Shown here one piece after another: positions 18,503-28,017 of a DNA stretch of 64,000 bases. Both the position numbers and the translations under genes were made by a program. The stretch lies in contig JAIUNL010000004.1 of NCBI GenBank assembly GCA_020161835.1, forward strand, positions 1 to 64,000, given 5' to 3'. How positions within the stretch are numbered: position 1 is the first letter of the stretch; the number at the start of each line of letters is the position of its first letter. The notes below the pieces were generated by a model. The model made no database searches, was not told the origin of the DNA, and saw only the letters and a list, made by a program, of their open reading frames with translations. The DNA comes from Bacteroidota bacterium (GTDB lineage: Bacteria; Bacteroidota; JABWAT01).

Positions 18503-19891
18503 CCTCAGCCCCACTCCGTATCTCGACAAATCTTTTCTCAGCCACCACAAACTTAAACCTCCCGTCAGAAAAACGGTAATCAGTAAAACCGGCAGTTTTT
18601 CAAATCCGAGAAACAGAAGCATCCATCCTGAAAAGCCAATGACAAGTCCGGAGATCATAAACCGGAAACCCAGTCTGCCCCAATTCAGAATTTCGGTGAA
18701 TTTCATTTCTGCTTTTTTTGATCCTTTTACGAGAATATAAATACCCTGAGCCGTTCCGCCGATTAAGATCGCCAGTGCAAGTCCGGCCGGACCGAAGAGA
18801 AGATAAAGCGGGTACATGGGCAGCAGCACAAAAACATTGTCAATGATGGCGCCGGTAACAAGCTCTTTGCTTTGTCCGTTCACCTGAAGCAACGTGTTGA
18901 ATGCACCAATTCTGAACACCATCATCCAGACGGAAATGCCAAAAAGCAGAACTGAAGCTTCATACTGTGAACTGAACAGAGTCACAACCAGCCACTCCCG
19001 GTTGGTGAACAAAAGCCAGACGCCCGGGAAAATGAGTCCCGACATCAACGCCGTCGATGCCCTGAAAATGATCGCCGGAGCCTGAAAATTTGCTTTGATT
19101 TTTTCGGCCATGACCGAAGTCAGAACTGCCGCAACCGCATTCATCACCAGCCCCACAAACGGAATTTCAAAGGTTCCGTTGTAATAAACAGCAAAATCAG
19201 CCGGGATGGCAATCGCCAGAATAACGAGTTTATCAAGCCAGCGGGAAAGAATCTGGAAGGAATCATTCAACCCAAACATCAACCAGTGCTGATAAATGGG
19301 AATTTCTTCTGTAATGACTTCCTCCTGTTTTTTCCGGGCGGAAAATAAAATGGCATTCCGGGCAACCGACAGAACTGTCAGCGAAGCAATCAGGTTAAAC
19401 AGATCGAATCCGGTTTGAAGTACAACCCAGTGGATTCCGAAAAATAAAACAGCATAACCCGTATTCAGCCACTGAAGAAAGGTTTCCCCTTTCCGGCTGA
19501 TCATCCAGGATTCCTGAATATAAAACAACGATTGAGAGAAAAAGAAAATGGAAAGAAGAGCAAGCATGGAAACTTGCCAGGATGGATCAAGAAAACCCAT
19601 CATTCCGGCAAAAACCGGTGACAACACGGCTGTGAGCAAAATGGCGTGAAGTGAAATCCGCCGGCTAACTGATTCAGAAAGACGGGTACCGAAGGCAAGA
19701 ATGATGGATGGAAATCCCCAGACGCTGATCAGGGTACCAACTCCGGCCGTTACCCAGATGGTGAGATAATGTCCGTAAACCGAAGGGTCCAGCTGATGGG
19801 AAAACAGAATTCCGGTAAAGAGAACCGCCAGCGTTGGAAATGTTTTCGACAACGTCAGCCGGAACGTTCTGATGAGAAGAGGATAAACCAC
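18482..19891 (-). CDS. Polysaccharide flippase of the MOP/Wzx type
   Basis: The protein has 469 residues and is almost entirely hydrophobic, with about 12-14 membrane segments (for example LALAILIGGTAQGIYILV). It fits the oligosaccharide-flippase branch of the MOP/MATE superfamily, which moves lipid-linked sugar units across the inner membrane. It lies 9 bp downstream of a hexapeptide acyltransferase, a common partner in surface polysaccharide loci, and the two are probably co-transcribed. The last residues (TMVNGK and stop) are encoded by heptad-repeat DNA, so the original C-terminus has probably been replaced or trimmed. No glycosyltransferases are nearby, so the substrate is unknown. Confidence 0.8.
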   Translation of the reverse strand: MVYPLLIRTFRLTLSKTFPTLAVLFTGILFSHQLDPSVYGHYLTIWVTAGVGTLISVWGFPSIILAFGTRLSESVSRRISLHAILLTAVLSPVFAGMMGFLDPSWQVSMLALLSIFFFSQSLFYIQESWMISRKGETFLQWLNTGYAVLFFGIHWVVLQTGFDLFNLIASLTVLSVARNAILFSARKKQEEVITEEIPIYQHWLMFGLNDSFQILSRWLDKLVILAIAIPADFAVYYNGTFEIPFVGLVMNAVAAVLTSVMAEKIKANFQAPAIIFRASTALMSGLIFPGVWLLFTNREWLVVTLFSSQYEASVLLFGISVWMMVFRIGAFNTLLQVNGQSKELVTGAIIDNVFVLLPMYPLYLLFGPAGLALAILIGGTAQGIYILVKGSKKAEMKFTEILNWGRLGFRFMISGLVIGFSGWMLLFLGFEKLPVLLITVFLTGGLSLWWLRKDLSRYGVGLRTMVNGK

Positions 19892-19900
19892 CGTCAGGCC

Positions 19901-20482
19901 TTATTCTGGATCATTTAAACCCGGGAAGACAGGGTGCTGCCCTGATTCAACAAGTTTCTGATGGGCAAGACAGGCTTCTTTATCGAGGGATTTGATAAAT
20001 TTTGCTGGATTTCCGCCAATGATACAATATCCGTCAGGAAATGATTTGGTTACAATGGCACCGGCAGCCACCAAAGTAAAATCACCCAGTTCCACTTCAG
20101 GAAGAATGATTGCACCCATCCCAACCCAGCAGAATTTGCCGATTTTGATTGGTTTTCCCTTCAGATGAATCGTCAGGTCAATGGAATCATGATTGGCAGA
20201 AATGAGTCCGGCATTCGGACCAAGATTGGAATAATCACCAATTTCAATGCCGTTCTTCGAATTGATGTACATGCCGGGTGAATCGCCGGGGAAGACGTGT
20301 TTCCCACGTTTGATATTTTCAGGATTCCCGACTGTGGATGTATAATGAACGGCCCAGGGTACGTTTTTATTGTACCGCAGAAAAAATTTAAAAAAAGTGG
20401 AAATCAGAGAAAAACGGAGTCCGACCGTTTCGTGGTAACCGAAAAGCCGTTTGATAAAGGCAAGTTTTCTTGAATACAGCAT
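19901..20482 (-). CDS. Left-handed beta-helix (hexapeptide) acyltransferase
   Basis: The protein has 193 residues from the ATG at 20482. An in-frame TTG at 20572 would add 30 residues encoded by heptad repeats, so I prefer the ATG. The C-terminal two thirds show the I/V-G-x-x hexapeptide rhythm (IEIGDYSNLGPN, IKIGKFCWVGMGAIILPE, VAAGAIVTKSF, IIGGNPAKFI) of the LbH acetyltransferase family, with a His near SANHDSI as the likely catalytic base. Such enzymes acetylate sugars or serine using acetyl-CoA. Adjacent to a flippase, the likely role is decorating a surface polysaccharide precursor (inference). Confidence 0.85.
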   Translation of the reverse strand: MLYSRKLAFIKRLFGYHETVGLRFSLISTFFKFFLRYNKNVPWAVHYTSTVGNPENIKRGKHVFPGDSPGMYINSKNGIEIGDYSNLGPNAGLISANHDSIDLTIHLKGKPIKIGKFCWVGMGAIILPEVELGDFTLVAAGAIVTKSFPDGYCIIGGNPAKFIKSLDKEACLAHQKLVESGQHPVFPGLNDPE

Positions 20483-20526
20483 AGAATTGAAATTTGATTT
20501 TGATCTGCGGGAAAAATAAGAAAAAG

Positions 20527-20715
20527 GCAGGGGTAAGTAAAGGAGGTAAAAGGTTAAAGGTTTAAGGATCAAGGTTAAATGGGAAATAGCTGTTGGCTGC
20601 GATCCCCGGGCTTGTCATTCTGAGTATCCCATCCCGAGAATCGGGATCGGGATGTATCGAAGAATGAAATGGAAGTCGAAGGGTTAGCTGGTGGGAAATA
20701 CAGAGTTACAAGCAA
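20527..20715. repeat. Heptad array and inverted word upstream of acyltransferase
   Basis: From about 20535 to 20580 words such as AGGTTAA and AGGATCA follow each seven bases. At about 20625-20655 there is a palindrome-like ATCCCGAGAATCGGGAT word. No gene lies between the ion channel and the acyltransferase. Confidence 0.7.
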
Positions 20716-20719
20716 ATCC

Positions 20720-21586
20720 TTATTTCAAGGACTTGCTTATTTTTTGAATATCCAGCTTCAGTTCATCGATTTTATTTTCCAGTTCCTTCAGTAAAGCCTG
20801 ACCATCTGAATCTGGCTTTTGGTTTTTCATCAGCATTTTTTTAAGGTCATCCTGACTTTCCTGCATACTGTTCATAATCACACCGATGAACAGGTTCATA
20901 ATAATCATTGCACCAAAAACAATAAATGACACAAAATAAGCCATTGATGCAAATGAACCGGGTTTCATCAGGTATTCAGACGTCGGATTCGCAGTACCAA
21001 AAAGCTGGATATTCATGATATCCGTCCAACCCTCAAGAGTTAAAACCTTGAAAAGTGTAATCATGGAAGCATGAAGTGATCCAAAATGTACCGGATCATT
21101 TTTTCCAAAAATAAAACTGCCAATGACGGCATAGATATAAAAAACAAGGAATAACAGAACAAAAACATAACCCATTGAAGGAATACTTTTCAGGAGTGCA
21201 TTGACCAGCAACTGAAGTTTGGGTAAAATTGAAATAATTCTGAAAACCCTAAGGATCCGGGCCAGCCGCAGAACGGTTACAAAATGAGTATCAATATTGG
21301 GAATAAAGCAAACTGCAATAACGATGAAATCAAAAACATTCCAGGGATCCTGGAAATAAACCCATGGTTTCGATCCATGTGAAAGCAACTTCAAAATGAG
21401 TTCAGCCAGAAAAATGTAAATAATGATCTGATCGACCACAAAAAAGATATGAGCAAACTGGTTATAAACTGTCGGATAGGTTTCAAGACCAACTATAATG
21501 CCTGAAATGATGATCAGCGTCAGGATAAAATACCTAAACTGACCTGAATTCACGATCTGAGCTGTTTTATTTTGGATAAAAGACAT
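20720..21586 (-). CDS. Single-domain voltage-gated cation channel
   Basis: The protein has 288 residues from the ATG at 21586; an alternative TTG at 21658 would add 24 polar residues. It shows the six-segment plan of bacterial Nav/NaChBac-like channels: S1 (about 18-36), S2, S3, an S4 with four arginines every third residue (R107, R110, R113, R116), S5 (about 138-160), a pore loop with TLEGWTD at 183-189, S6 (about 215-238), and a charged C-terminal coiled coil. Four subunits would form a pore. The filter differs from the TLESW of NaChBac and is close to that of eukaryotic Cav repeat I, so Na versus Ca selectivity is open. Confidence 0.88.
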   Translation of the reverse strand: MSFIQNKTAQIVNSGQFRYFILTLIIISGIIVGLETYPTVYNQFAHIFFVVDQIIIYIFLAELILKLLSHGSKPWVYFQDPWNVFDFIVIAVCFIPNIDTHFVTVLRLARILRVFRIISILPKLQLLVNALLKSIPSMGYVFVLLFLVFYIYAVIGSFIFGKNDPVHFGSLHASMITLFKVLTLEGWTDIMNIQLFGTANPTSEYLMKPGSFASMAYFVSFIVFGAMIIMNLFIGVIMNSMQESQDDLKKMLMKNQKPDSDGQALLKELENKIDELKLDIQKISKSLK

Positions 21587-21789
21587 CTGATTACACTTTA
21601 TAAATCGGTTAACTTTTCGATCAATCCACCGATTGTTGCGGTGGCTGACAAATTTCAAATTAGTTTATGGGGTTGATTCCAACTCACCTCAATGCAAAAT
21701 TCAGGAAAAAAGTTTCTTTGAGTCGCAGTTGAGTGGGATATGGCAGGGGATGGGAGGCAAAAGGCTTAAGGTTAATGGTCAGGATCGGG

Positions 21790-21861
21790 AAAGATGAGGT
21801 CACTGAGGCTCTCGAAGTGACCTCATCTTTCCGGTGCCTTCGAGAGCCTCAGGCTCCGGAG
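21790..21861. repeat. Inverted CTGAGGCTCTCGAAG words in a 352-bp gap
   Basis: The gap 21659-22010 has no gene apart from signals. It holds a short heptad run near 21760-21780 and an inverted word in which GATGAGGTCACTGAGG-type and CGAAGTGACCTCATC-type arms face each other (21793-21831). A third part, CTTCGAGAGCCTCAGG, follows at about 21838-21855. The terminator of the small gene at 22011-22241 comes next. Confidence 0.65.
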
Positions 21862-21919
21862 TCAAAAAAAAGTGACCGATTTTTTCTTACCACCTGTCAC
21901 CAATTTCTCTATAAAGCGA

Positions 21920-21951
21920 AAAAGCCGGGGGAACCCGGACCCGGCTTTTTC
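21920..21951 (-). terminator. Intrinsic terminator, usable in both directions
   Basis: The stem AAAAGCCGGG / CCCGGCTTTT with a 10-nt loop sits about 60 bp past the stop of the small minus-strand gene 22011-22241. The A-run on one side and T-run on the other give a U-tract on either strand. Confidence 0.85.
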
Positions 21952-22010
21952 TATTCAGAATACCATCCCGTTTCCAGGACAGTGGGTTCTGCTTTCATAA
22001 TTTTTGCGGA

Positions 22011-22241
22011 CTATTTCTCAGCTTTTGCTTTTGCCCTGGTCACCAATTTTTTCCCGACTTTTGGGACTTTTGTATCCAGTTTTGCTTCTGCCTTTTCCGC
22101 TTTTACAGCAGGAATTTCTGCCTTCTTCATTTCAACTTTTTTAGGCTCGGTCTTTTTCTTGCCGGCCGATTGCGTTTGGCTGTAGGTCAATGGCGTTGAA
22201 ACCAGAAGTAAAACCACAAGACTGAGAAAATTTTTCATCAC
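22011..22241 (-). CDS. Small secreted Lys/Ala-rich protein
   Basis: The protein has 76 residues: a hydrophobic signal peptide (residues 1-21, ending LTYSQ) followed by a very basic tail rich in Lys, Ala and Glu (AEKAEAKL, KVGKKLVTRAKAKAEK). No domain is recognised. It has its own downstream terminator and stands alone, which supports a real gene. The tail resembles histone-tail-like or nucleic-acid-binding low-complexity sequence, but no function can be assigned. A second ATG directly after the first makes the start uncertain by one residue. Confidence 0.6.
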   Translation of the reverse strand: MMKNFLSLVVLLLVSTPLTYSQTQSAGKKKTEPKKVEMKKAEIPAVKAEKAEAKLDTKVPKVGKKLVTRAKAKAEK

Positions 22242-22417
22242 CTATCACCCTAATTTTATTTCTTCAAAGTCAGGGTTCGACTGCTATTCCCAAAGAAAAA
22301 GATGTGCCATAAAAATCCGCCAAAAATCAATTCAACCAAATAAGTCGATAAATCATTGTAATTATGAGATATACAATGAATTTAATTTATAAAATGGGTA
22401 AAAACTGGAAGGTTGGA

Positions 22418-22455
22418 AAGCTTCTAATTCGTCATATCTGACGAATTAGAAGCTT
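22418..22455. repeat. Perfect 17-bp inverted repeat
   Basis: The arms AAGCTTCTAATTCGTCA and its exact complement flank a 4-nt loop (TATC), 38 bp past the stop of the response regulator at 22493. There is no U-run on either strand. It may be a 3' stabiliser, a weak terminator or a protein-binding site. The 22242-22492 gap holds nothing else that I recognise. Confidence 0.75.
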
Positions 22456-22492
22456 AAATACGGCAGATATGACGGGGAAACGGGAGGATCAG

Positions 22493-23854
22493 TTATTTCT
22501 GATCTTTTCTAAGATGGTATTTTTCAAGTTTGAAGCGAAGGTTTCGTTCTGAAAGTCCGAGCAGTTTTGAAGCCTGAATCTGGTTGCCATTTGTTTTTTC
22601 CAAAGCACGGGTAATCAGAGACATTTCAAGAAGCTGAACCTGCTGGTTCAGGGAAAAATCATCCTGGGTAAAAACCGGCTCATTGAATTTTACCGAACCG
22701 GCAACCGGAAGATCTGAGGGCTGAAGTTGATCACCTTCAGAAAGCAACACAGCCCGCTGAATCAGGTTTTCGAGTTCTCTGATGTTACCCGGAAATTCAT
22801 AATTTTGTAAAATCCCAAGTGCAGCAGATGACAATACCGGCAGTGGCTTCCGGTATTCAGCCGCAAATTTTTTCAGGAAACTTCCGGTAAGCAGTTCAAT
22901 ATCTTCCTGACGGTTCCTTAGTGGTGGTAACTCCAAACTGATGACATTCAAACGGTAGTAGAGATCCTCTCTGAACTTTCCGGCTTGAATAAGCTGCTCA
23001 AGGTTCTGGTGGGTTGCAGCAATGATTCTGACGTCAACGGGAATCAGTTGATTGCCACCAACCCGCTCGATGACTTTTTCCTGTAGAACCCGTAACAGCT
23101 TAACCTGAGCCAGCGCCGGTAAATCACCAATCTCATCAAGAAATAAAGTGCCGCCATCCGCAAACTCAAACTTACCCGTCCGCATGCGGTCAGCACTGGT
23201 AAAAGCTCCCTTTTCATGCCCGAAAAGTTCAGATTCAATCAGGTTTTCGGGTAAAGCACCACAATTTACGGCTACAAAACGACCTGTTTTTCGCTGGGAA
23301 TGGGAGTGAATCCAGTTGGCAAGTTGTCCTTTTCCGGTTCCGGTTTCTCCTCTGATCAGAAGTGAAGTTGCAGTTGGTGCAACTTTTCCGGCCATTTCCA
23401 TAACTTTTTTCATGGATGGTGAGTTACCGATGATGCCTTCAGAAAATTCAGCGGCCTGAAGATGATCCTTGAAAATCTGAATTTCATGATCAGTCTTGCG
23501 CTTTGATTGGATTTGCCTGATCAGGTGGACAAGTTCATCCAGATTGACTGGCTTACTCACATAATGATAGGCTCCTGCCCTGATGCAGGCAACTGCATCC
23601 TCGATATTGCCGAAAGCTGTAATAACCAGAACATCGGTTTCAGGCCAGGATTGTTTGATTTTTTTCAGCAGATCAAATCCGTTCATCCCCCGCATGCGGT
23701 AATCGGTACAAACCAGGTGCGGACGAAAACCGGGAATAGCAGCAAGTGCTTCTTCACCAGAACTGCACTCAACTATGTCGAGTTGCTGTTTCCGTAAAAA
23801 TCCGGCCAGAATTTGCCTTTGGGCAACTTCATCATCCACCAAAAGAAGTTTCAT
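22493..23854 (-). CDS. Sigma-54-dependent response regulator, NtrC type
   Basis: The protein has 453 residues. It has a receiver domain (1-120) with the acidic pair D7/D8 and phospho-acceptor Asp51 in CTDYRM. An AAA+ domain (about 140-375) follows with Walker A GETGTGKG, the sigma-54 contact loop GAFTSA (one change from the usual GAFTGA) and Walker [13 protein letters not shown] Fis-type helix-turn-helix closes it ([20 protein letters not shown]). It should activate sigma-54 promoters once phosphorylated. The sensor kinase lies 1 bp upstream (23856-25826), so the two form one operon and a cognate pair. The target genes are not known. Confidence 0.94.
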   Translation of the reverse strand: MKLLLVDDEVAQRQILAGFLRKQQLDIVECSSGEEALAAIPGFRPHLVCTDYRMRGMNGFDLLKKIKQSWPETDVLVITAFGNIEDAVACIRAGAYHYVSKPVNLDELVHLIRQIQSKRKTDHEIQIFKDHLQAAEFSEGIIGNSPSMKKVMEMAGKVAPTATSLLIRGETGTGKGQLANWIHSHSQRKTGRFVAVNCGALPENLIESELFGHEKGAFTSADRMRTGKFEFADGGTLFLDEIGDLPALAQVKLLRVLQEKVIERVGGNQLIPVDVRIIAATHQNLEQLIQAGKFREDLYYRLNVISLELPPLRNRQEDIELLTGSFLKKFAAEYRKPLPVLSSAALGILQNYEFPGNIRELENLIQRAVLLSEGDQLQPSDLPVAGSVKFNEPVFTQDDFSLNQQVQLLEMSLITRALEKTNGNQIQASKLLGLSERNLRFKLEKYHLRKDQK

Positions 23855-23855
23855 T

Positions 23856-25826
23856 TCAATGCTCTTGTTTTCGTAAAGTCAGTGTAAAAATCGTTCCTTT
23901 TCCCAGAACTGAAGTCAGGCTGACTTTTATTCCGGTCTGATTGGCATATTGGTTGACGAGAAACAAGCCAAGCCCGGTGCCGTCTTGCCGGGTTGTAAAA
24001 AAAGGATAAAAAATCTGATCCCGGTTTTCTTTGGGGATACCGGGGCCGGAGTCACAAATGTAAAACTTCACTATTTTTTCATCTGATCTGACTCTTAACG
24101 CAACCAAACTACCGGGTGAAGAAACCGTGACGGCATTCAGAATCAGGTTTTCAAGAATCTGAAGCAATTTAAGCGGATCGGTAAAAACAGATAAACTGGT
24201 TTGTGATAAATCAGTTTCAAAAATTACACCGGTTTCCCTTATTTGAACCTCCAACCGATTCTTCAGACGGGAAATCAGGTCGTCAATTCCAAGTTGTACT
24301 TTTGCTGACGCCCGTGAACGGGCAAATGTCAGAATTTCCTCGATCAGGCGGTTGATTCGATTAATTTCAGAAAGTCCAGCACTGAGCATGGGTTGTACAT
24401 CCGGATTCAGATTTTCATTTTCGGCTCTGATCCGCTGCAAAATAAGCCCGAGTGTATTGATGGGATTCCTGATTTCATGTGCGAGTCCGGCAGAAAGTGT
24501 ACCCAGCTCAGAAAGTCGTTTCCGGTTATCCATTTCTGTCTGTAGTTTCTGAAAATCAGTAACATCAGTAAAAATAAACACATAAAAGGCGGGGTTCCCC
24601 GGGTAAAAAGTTCGTGAAACCACGAGTTCCCGGTCAAACCCCGGTGAATCAGGAATCTGGAAATTGGTTAGATTATTGATTTCCATTGAACTGATTACTT
24701 TTTTAAGATGGTCGGGAAATTCGGAAACTGTTTTCCCAAAAATGTCTTTCCTTTTAACCGAAAACCACAATTCAATTTTTCTGTTGACCACGAGAACCTT
24801 GCTGGCATCCGACAAAACAAGAAGTCCTTCTGGCAACCCTTCAATCATAGATTCAGATTGATGGCGGATGAATTCCCTTTCATCAATGGTGGAAAAGTAT
24901 TTTTTTCTGGATTCGAAGTACAGCAAACCCAGCCCCATGATTAACCAGGCACCTAAAAGTGTGGATACACCTTTAATTAAAACCAGACTGGGAAGATCAC
25001 CCAATTCGTTTGCAACAATCCCGGTAAAAATGGTAAGTGTTTTATCACCAACACTGACCTGCTCTTTACTTTTAATCAACCAATTCCCGGTGGAGTCATT
25101 ACTTATCCAAAGCGAATATCCGACTGGAGAATAGACAGATAGATTTTTTATTAAAACCCCCTGAGTTTCAGTTCCAAAACCAGCAATATCACTGAGGCCG
25201 TCATTAACCCGGATAAAGGAAACAGCCTGATCATTTGAAAAATTTTCAATCAACCGTTGAAACCCCAGATTCCTGAGTAGATTTTCCCTGTACCGGGCAT
25301 CAGACAAAATCAATATCCGCTGAAAACCACTCAGAACACCTGTGTAACCAAGAAAAACAAGGTTTGTGTCAACCACATTGAACAATTCAATAAATCCGGA
25401 ATTGTTTTTTTCAATCAGGTCGTTGGCTTGCGACAAAATGGCGGCATTGAGTGAATCGGGAAATTCATAATCTGAAGATTGGTGAAAATGAATCAGTTTT
25501 TTATTCTGGTTCCAGATAAAAATGTGGGAAAAGTGATTTATTTCTGAAATCCGGTCAAGAGCTTTATCTGAAAGTCTACCATTTAAAACCATTTGGCTAA
25601 TTATATCAGCCGACCCTTCAATTCTAGTGCGCCGTTCATCCATAAACTCTTCACGGATTTTTGCTGAGAATTCGAGTTCAGGACCAATCAGACGGTGAAT
25701 GCTGAGTGTTTTTTCAACCAAAGCAGCCGTTAGATGCTGTTTGGAATTTGCGTAATCGAATAACCAGTAGAACACAATCAGGATACTGAAAAAGCCAATA
25801 AACCATAGAAATGAACGATTTGTCAT
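23856..25826 (-). CDS. Membrane sensor histidine kinase (NtrB/AtoS type)
   Basis: The protein has 656 residues. An N-terminal membrane segment (about 5-22) is followed by a periplasmic sensor region of about 250 residues and a second membrane segment near 280-305. Next come a PAS domain (VLVVNRKIELWFS), a HisKA domain with the phospho-acceptor His in LAHEIRNPINTL, and a HATPase domain (ENLILNAV, DSGPGIP, GTGLGLFLV). It should autophosphorylate on the His and pass the phosphate to the regulator directly downstream. The signal is unknown. The upstream intergenic region is a long heptad array shared with a divergent gene. Confidence 0.92.
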   Translation of the reverse strand: MTNRSFLWFIGFFSILIVFYWLFDYANSKQHLTAALVEKTLSIHRLIGPELEFSAKIREEFMDERRTRIEGSADIISQMVLNGRLSDKALDRISEINHFSHIFIWNQNKKLIHFHQSSDYEFPDSLNAAILSQANDLIEKNNSGFIELFNVVDTNLVFLGYTGVLSGFQRILILSDARYRENLLRNLGFQRLIENFSNDQAVSFIRVNDGLSDIAGFGTETQGVLIKNLSVYSPVGYSLWISNDSTGNWLIKSKEQVSVGDKTLTIFTGIVANELGDLPSLVLIKGVSTLLGAWLIMGLGLLYFESRKKYFSTIDEREFIRHQSESMIEGLPEGLLVLSDASKVLVVNRKIELWFSVKRKDIFGKTVSEFPDHLKKVISSMEINNLTNFQIPDSPGFDRELVVSRTFYPGNPAFYVFIFTDVTDFQKLQTEMDNRKRLSELGTLSAGLAHEIRNPINTLGLILQRIRAENENLNPDVQPMLSAGLSEINRINRLIEEILTFARSRASAKVQLGIDDLISRLKNRLEVQIRETGVIFETDLSQTSLSVFTDPLKLLQILENLILNAVTVSSPGSLVALRVRSDEKIVKFYICDSGPGIPKENRDQIFYPFFTTRQDGTGLGLFLVNQYANQTGIKVSLTSVLGKGTIFTLTLRKQEH

Positions 25827-25901
25827 TTGAAAAAGACCAAGGTTGATTTCATTTCGAAAATTCTGTTCATTTCAGGAGTTTTATTTTCCATTTTGGGGTT
25901 T

Positions 25902-26018
25902 TGGGTAAGGCGTAAGGTATAAGGCTTAAGGTTTAAGCTGGGCAATTCAATTCGTACAGCTTACTACGTACGGCTTACAGCCAGAAACCCGTAACCCGTA
26001 ACCCGTGATTTGTGACCA
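25902..26018. repeat. Longest heptad array (about 115 bp) between divergent genes
   Basis: Seven-base words run in phase through several sub-consensus blocks: GCGTAAG/GTATAAG/GCTTAAG, then GCTTACT/ACGTACG/GCTTACA, then ACCCGTA repeated. The array lies between the histidine kinase and the AttH-like gene, and so overlaps the space where both promoters should be. Confidence 0.8.
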
Positions 26019-26042
26019 TCCAAAAAATTAACCATAAGTTCT

Positions 26043-27101
26043 ATGAAATTCAATTCCCTGCTGATCTTAATACTTTTCACTTTCCTGCCGGCATTTTCCC
26101 AAATTTACCGGGTTGCCTCACCTGAGTATCAACTCAGCTTCCCAAAAGATCATTTTCCTCATGCCGGTTTCCGGACGGAGTGGTGGTATTATACCGGACA
26201 TGTTGAAGCTCAATCTGGAAATCAATACGGATTTCAATTCACCATTTTTAAAGTTGAACCGGCCCCGCCCGGTGTTCCAAACCGTCCGCCGGTTTTGTAT
26301 TTGCTCCATTCAGCGGTAACTGATTTGTCCGGCAAAACTTTTCAATATGCAGAAATCCTTCAGCGGGAATTTCCGGGAAGTGCAGGAATCAATCCGGCAG
26401 ATTCGTCTCTGAACGTTGAAGGAAGTCATCTTAAAATATCAGGGAACCGTCACAATCTTTCTTTTCACGGAACTGACTTTTCTTTTTCATTTGATCTGGA
26501 ATCAGCCCTTTCGCCGGTATTGCATGGTGTAAACGGATACAGTCCGAAAAGTAAAGAGCCGGGAAATGCTTCCCATTATTATTCGGTCGTCAATCTTTTG
26601 GGAAGTGGCTCACTTGAAATTAAGGGAAAACCGGTTCCGGTAAAATCAGTTTCGGCGTGGATGGATCATGAATTCAGCTCAAACGCTTTGTCCCCTTTTC
26701 AGTCCGGTTGGGATTGGGTGACTTTGTCTTTGGATAACGGATGGAAAGTGATGGCTTTTCAGGTTCGTGGGAATCCGCAATTTGTGTCGGGAAGCTTAAT
26801 TTCTCCGGACGGAAAAGTTTCTGCATTGGACCCAAAAACAATATCATTTCTTCCAGGAAGAACCTGGACATCCAAAGAGAGCAAAGGTGTTTATCCGGTC
26901 GAGTGGGAAATAAAATCGGGTGAGAACCAATTTCAGATTACACCCTGGATGGACAATCAGGAATTGGTGATGAAAGAAACCGGAGTGACGTATTGGGAAG
27001 GCGCCATTTCAGTAAAAGGTAAACTCAACGGAAAACCTGTCACAGGAAAAGGATATCTAGAAATGACAGGTTATGCCGGAAAAATGAACGGGAAACTGTG
27101 A
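26043..27101 (+). CDS. Secreted lipocalin-like (AttH/CrtC family) protein
   Basis: The protein has 352 residues with a signal peptide (1-19, PAFSQ). It carries the motif HAGFRTEWWYYTGHVE followed by YGFQFTIFK and HSAVTDLSG, typical of the AttH/CrtC fold (two lipocalin-like barrels; often annotated as predicted secreted hydrolase or carotenoid 1,2-hydratase-like). A second conserved block, SAWMDHEFS and GWDWVTLSLDNG, is also present. In many genomes this protein sits beside an ABC exporter of the FtsX type; none is found here. Enzyme activity cannot be inferred with safety. It is alone on the plus strand. Confidence 0.85.
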   Translation: MKFNSLLILILFTFLPAFSQIYRVASPEYQLSFPKDHFPHAGFRTEWWYYTGHVEAQSGNQYGFQFTIFKVEPAPPGVPNRPPVLYLLHSAVTDLSGKTFQYAEILQREFPGSAGINPADSSLNVEGSHLKISGNRHNLSFHGTDFSFSFDLESALSPVLHGVNGYSPKSKEPGNASHYYSVVNLLGSGSLEIKGKPVPVKSVSAWMDHEFSSNALSPFQSGWDWVTLSLDNGWKVMAFQVRGNPQFVSGSLISPDGKVSALDPKTISFLPGRTWTSKESKGVYPVEWEIKSGENQFQITPWMDNQELVMKETGVTYWEGAISVKGKLNGKPVTGKGYLEMTGYAGKMNGKL

Positions 27102-27155
27102 AGGGACGCTGTACGAGGTACGGTTTATGGGGGTAATCACCCCATCATCCTTCCC

Positions 27156-27956
27156 TTAAATCCCTTTGATTGTAATATTTCCCTTTTTAGTTTCGAGATG
27201 AATTTCACCGGATCCAATTGCAAGGTTACCGGTAAGAATGCCCGGTGATTCAACTTTATTAGAAATGGTGAGATTGGAATAAGAAACAGTTCCATTGCCC
27301 GTCTTTGCTGAAAGAGTTGCTGAAACAGATTTTGGAATTTCAATGGTAATATTCCCATTTCCCGAGTAACATCTGCAGAATCCGCCATTCCTTAAAAAAA
27401 CGAATCCAACTGAAATATCCCCATTTGACGTTTTCAGATCAACCGAACCGTTGTGCTTAGTGATGTCAATTTTACCTTCTGAACCATAAACAAGAACTGT
27501 TGAGGAAAGATTAGCTGTGATCACACCTTTATTTGGAGATCTGAAAACAGGAACTAAATTACCCGGTACATGTAAGGTTAAGTTTCCAATAAACCTGATC
27601 GCAGATGAACTTGCCGGTGCATTAACTACAAATTTCACTGAATCTGGAGAAACCAAACTGGAAAATGCGATATCCTTAAAATGCAGATTGGCGTCATTCT
27701 GAGTTTCTGCCCAAATTGTTTTGTATAGAAAAGCATTCAGGAGATTATCGGGAGTTTTTGAAGAAACTGAAATGGTCCCTGCTGAATTACTGGCTACCAC
27801 AAACTGAGTGGTAGTTGCAATATCAATTTCAGCTGCTGCACTGTGGTAATATGGAGATAATTGAGGGTCTTCATCTTCCTCCTTCGGGCATCCGGCAAGG
27901 AAAAATGAGGCCAGAATCGGCATTAAAATTACAAGACCTGAAGGGTAAGTTTTCAT
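27156..27956 (-). CDS. Lipoprotein with DUF4097-like adhesin repeats
   Basis: The protein has 266 residues. A type II signal peptide ends in the lipobox FLAGC (Cys22) and is followed by an acidic stretch EEDED. The rest is built of short beta-strands with the pattern GxVDLKTSNGDISVG, GNGNITIEIP and KTGNGTVS. This is the repeating right-handed beta-helix seen in DUF4097/GIN-type putative adhesin head domains. It is probably anchored in the outer membrane. It lies downstream of kup but is separated from it by an intrinsic terminator (28018-28040). Function unknown. Confidence 0.78.
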   Translation of the reverse strand: MKTYPSGLVILMPILASFFLAGCPKEEDEDPQLSPYYHSAAAEIDIATTTQFVVASNSAGTISVSSKTPDNLLNAFLYKTIWAETQNDANLHFKDIAFSSLVSPDSVKFVVNAPASSSAIRFIGNLTLHVPGNLVPVFRSPNKGVITANLSSTVLVYGSEGKIDITKHNGSVDLKTSNGDISVGFVFLRNGGFCRCYSGNGNITIEIPKSVSATLSAKTGNGTVSYSNLTISNKVESPGILTGNLAIGSGEIHLETKKGNITIKGI

Positions 27957-28017
27957 AGGATTTTCAATTTATTCTTTTAAAAAAACTAATTTATTAATTA
28001 TTAATAAATAAAACAAT

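Noticed and set aside
18273..18740. Open frame across the murI-flippase gap
   Set aside because: It translates heptads and inverted words and then antisense flippase sequence; no ribosome-binding site or protein-like pattern.
25902..26018. CRISPR array
   Set aside because: Words are only 7 bp with no spacers, and there are no cas genes in the window.
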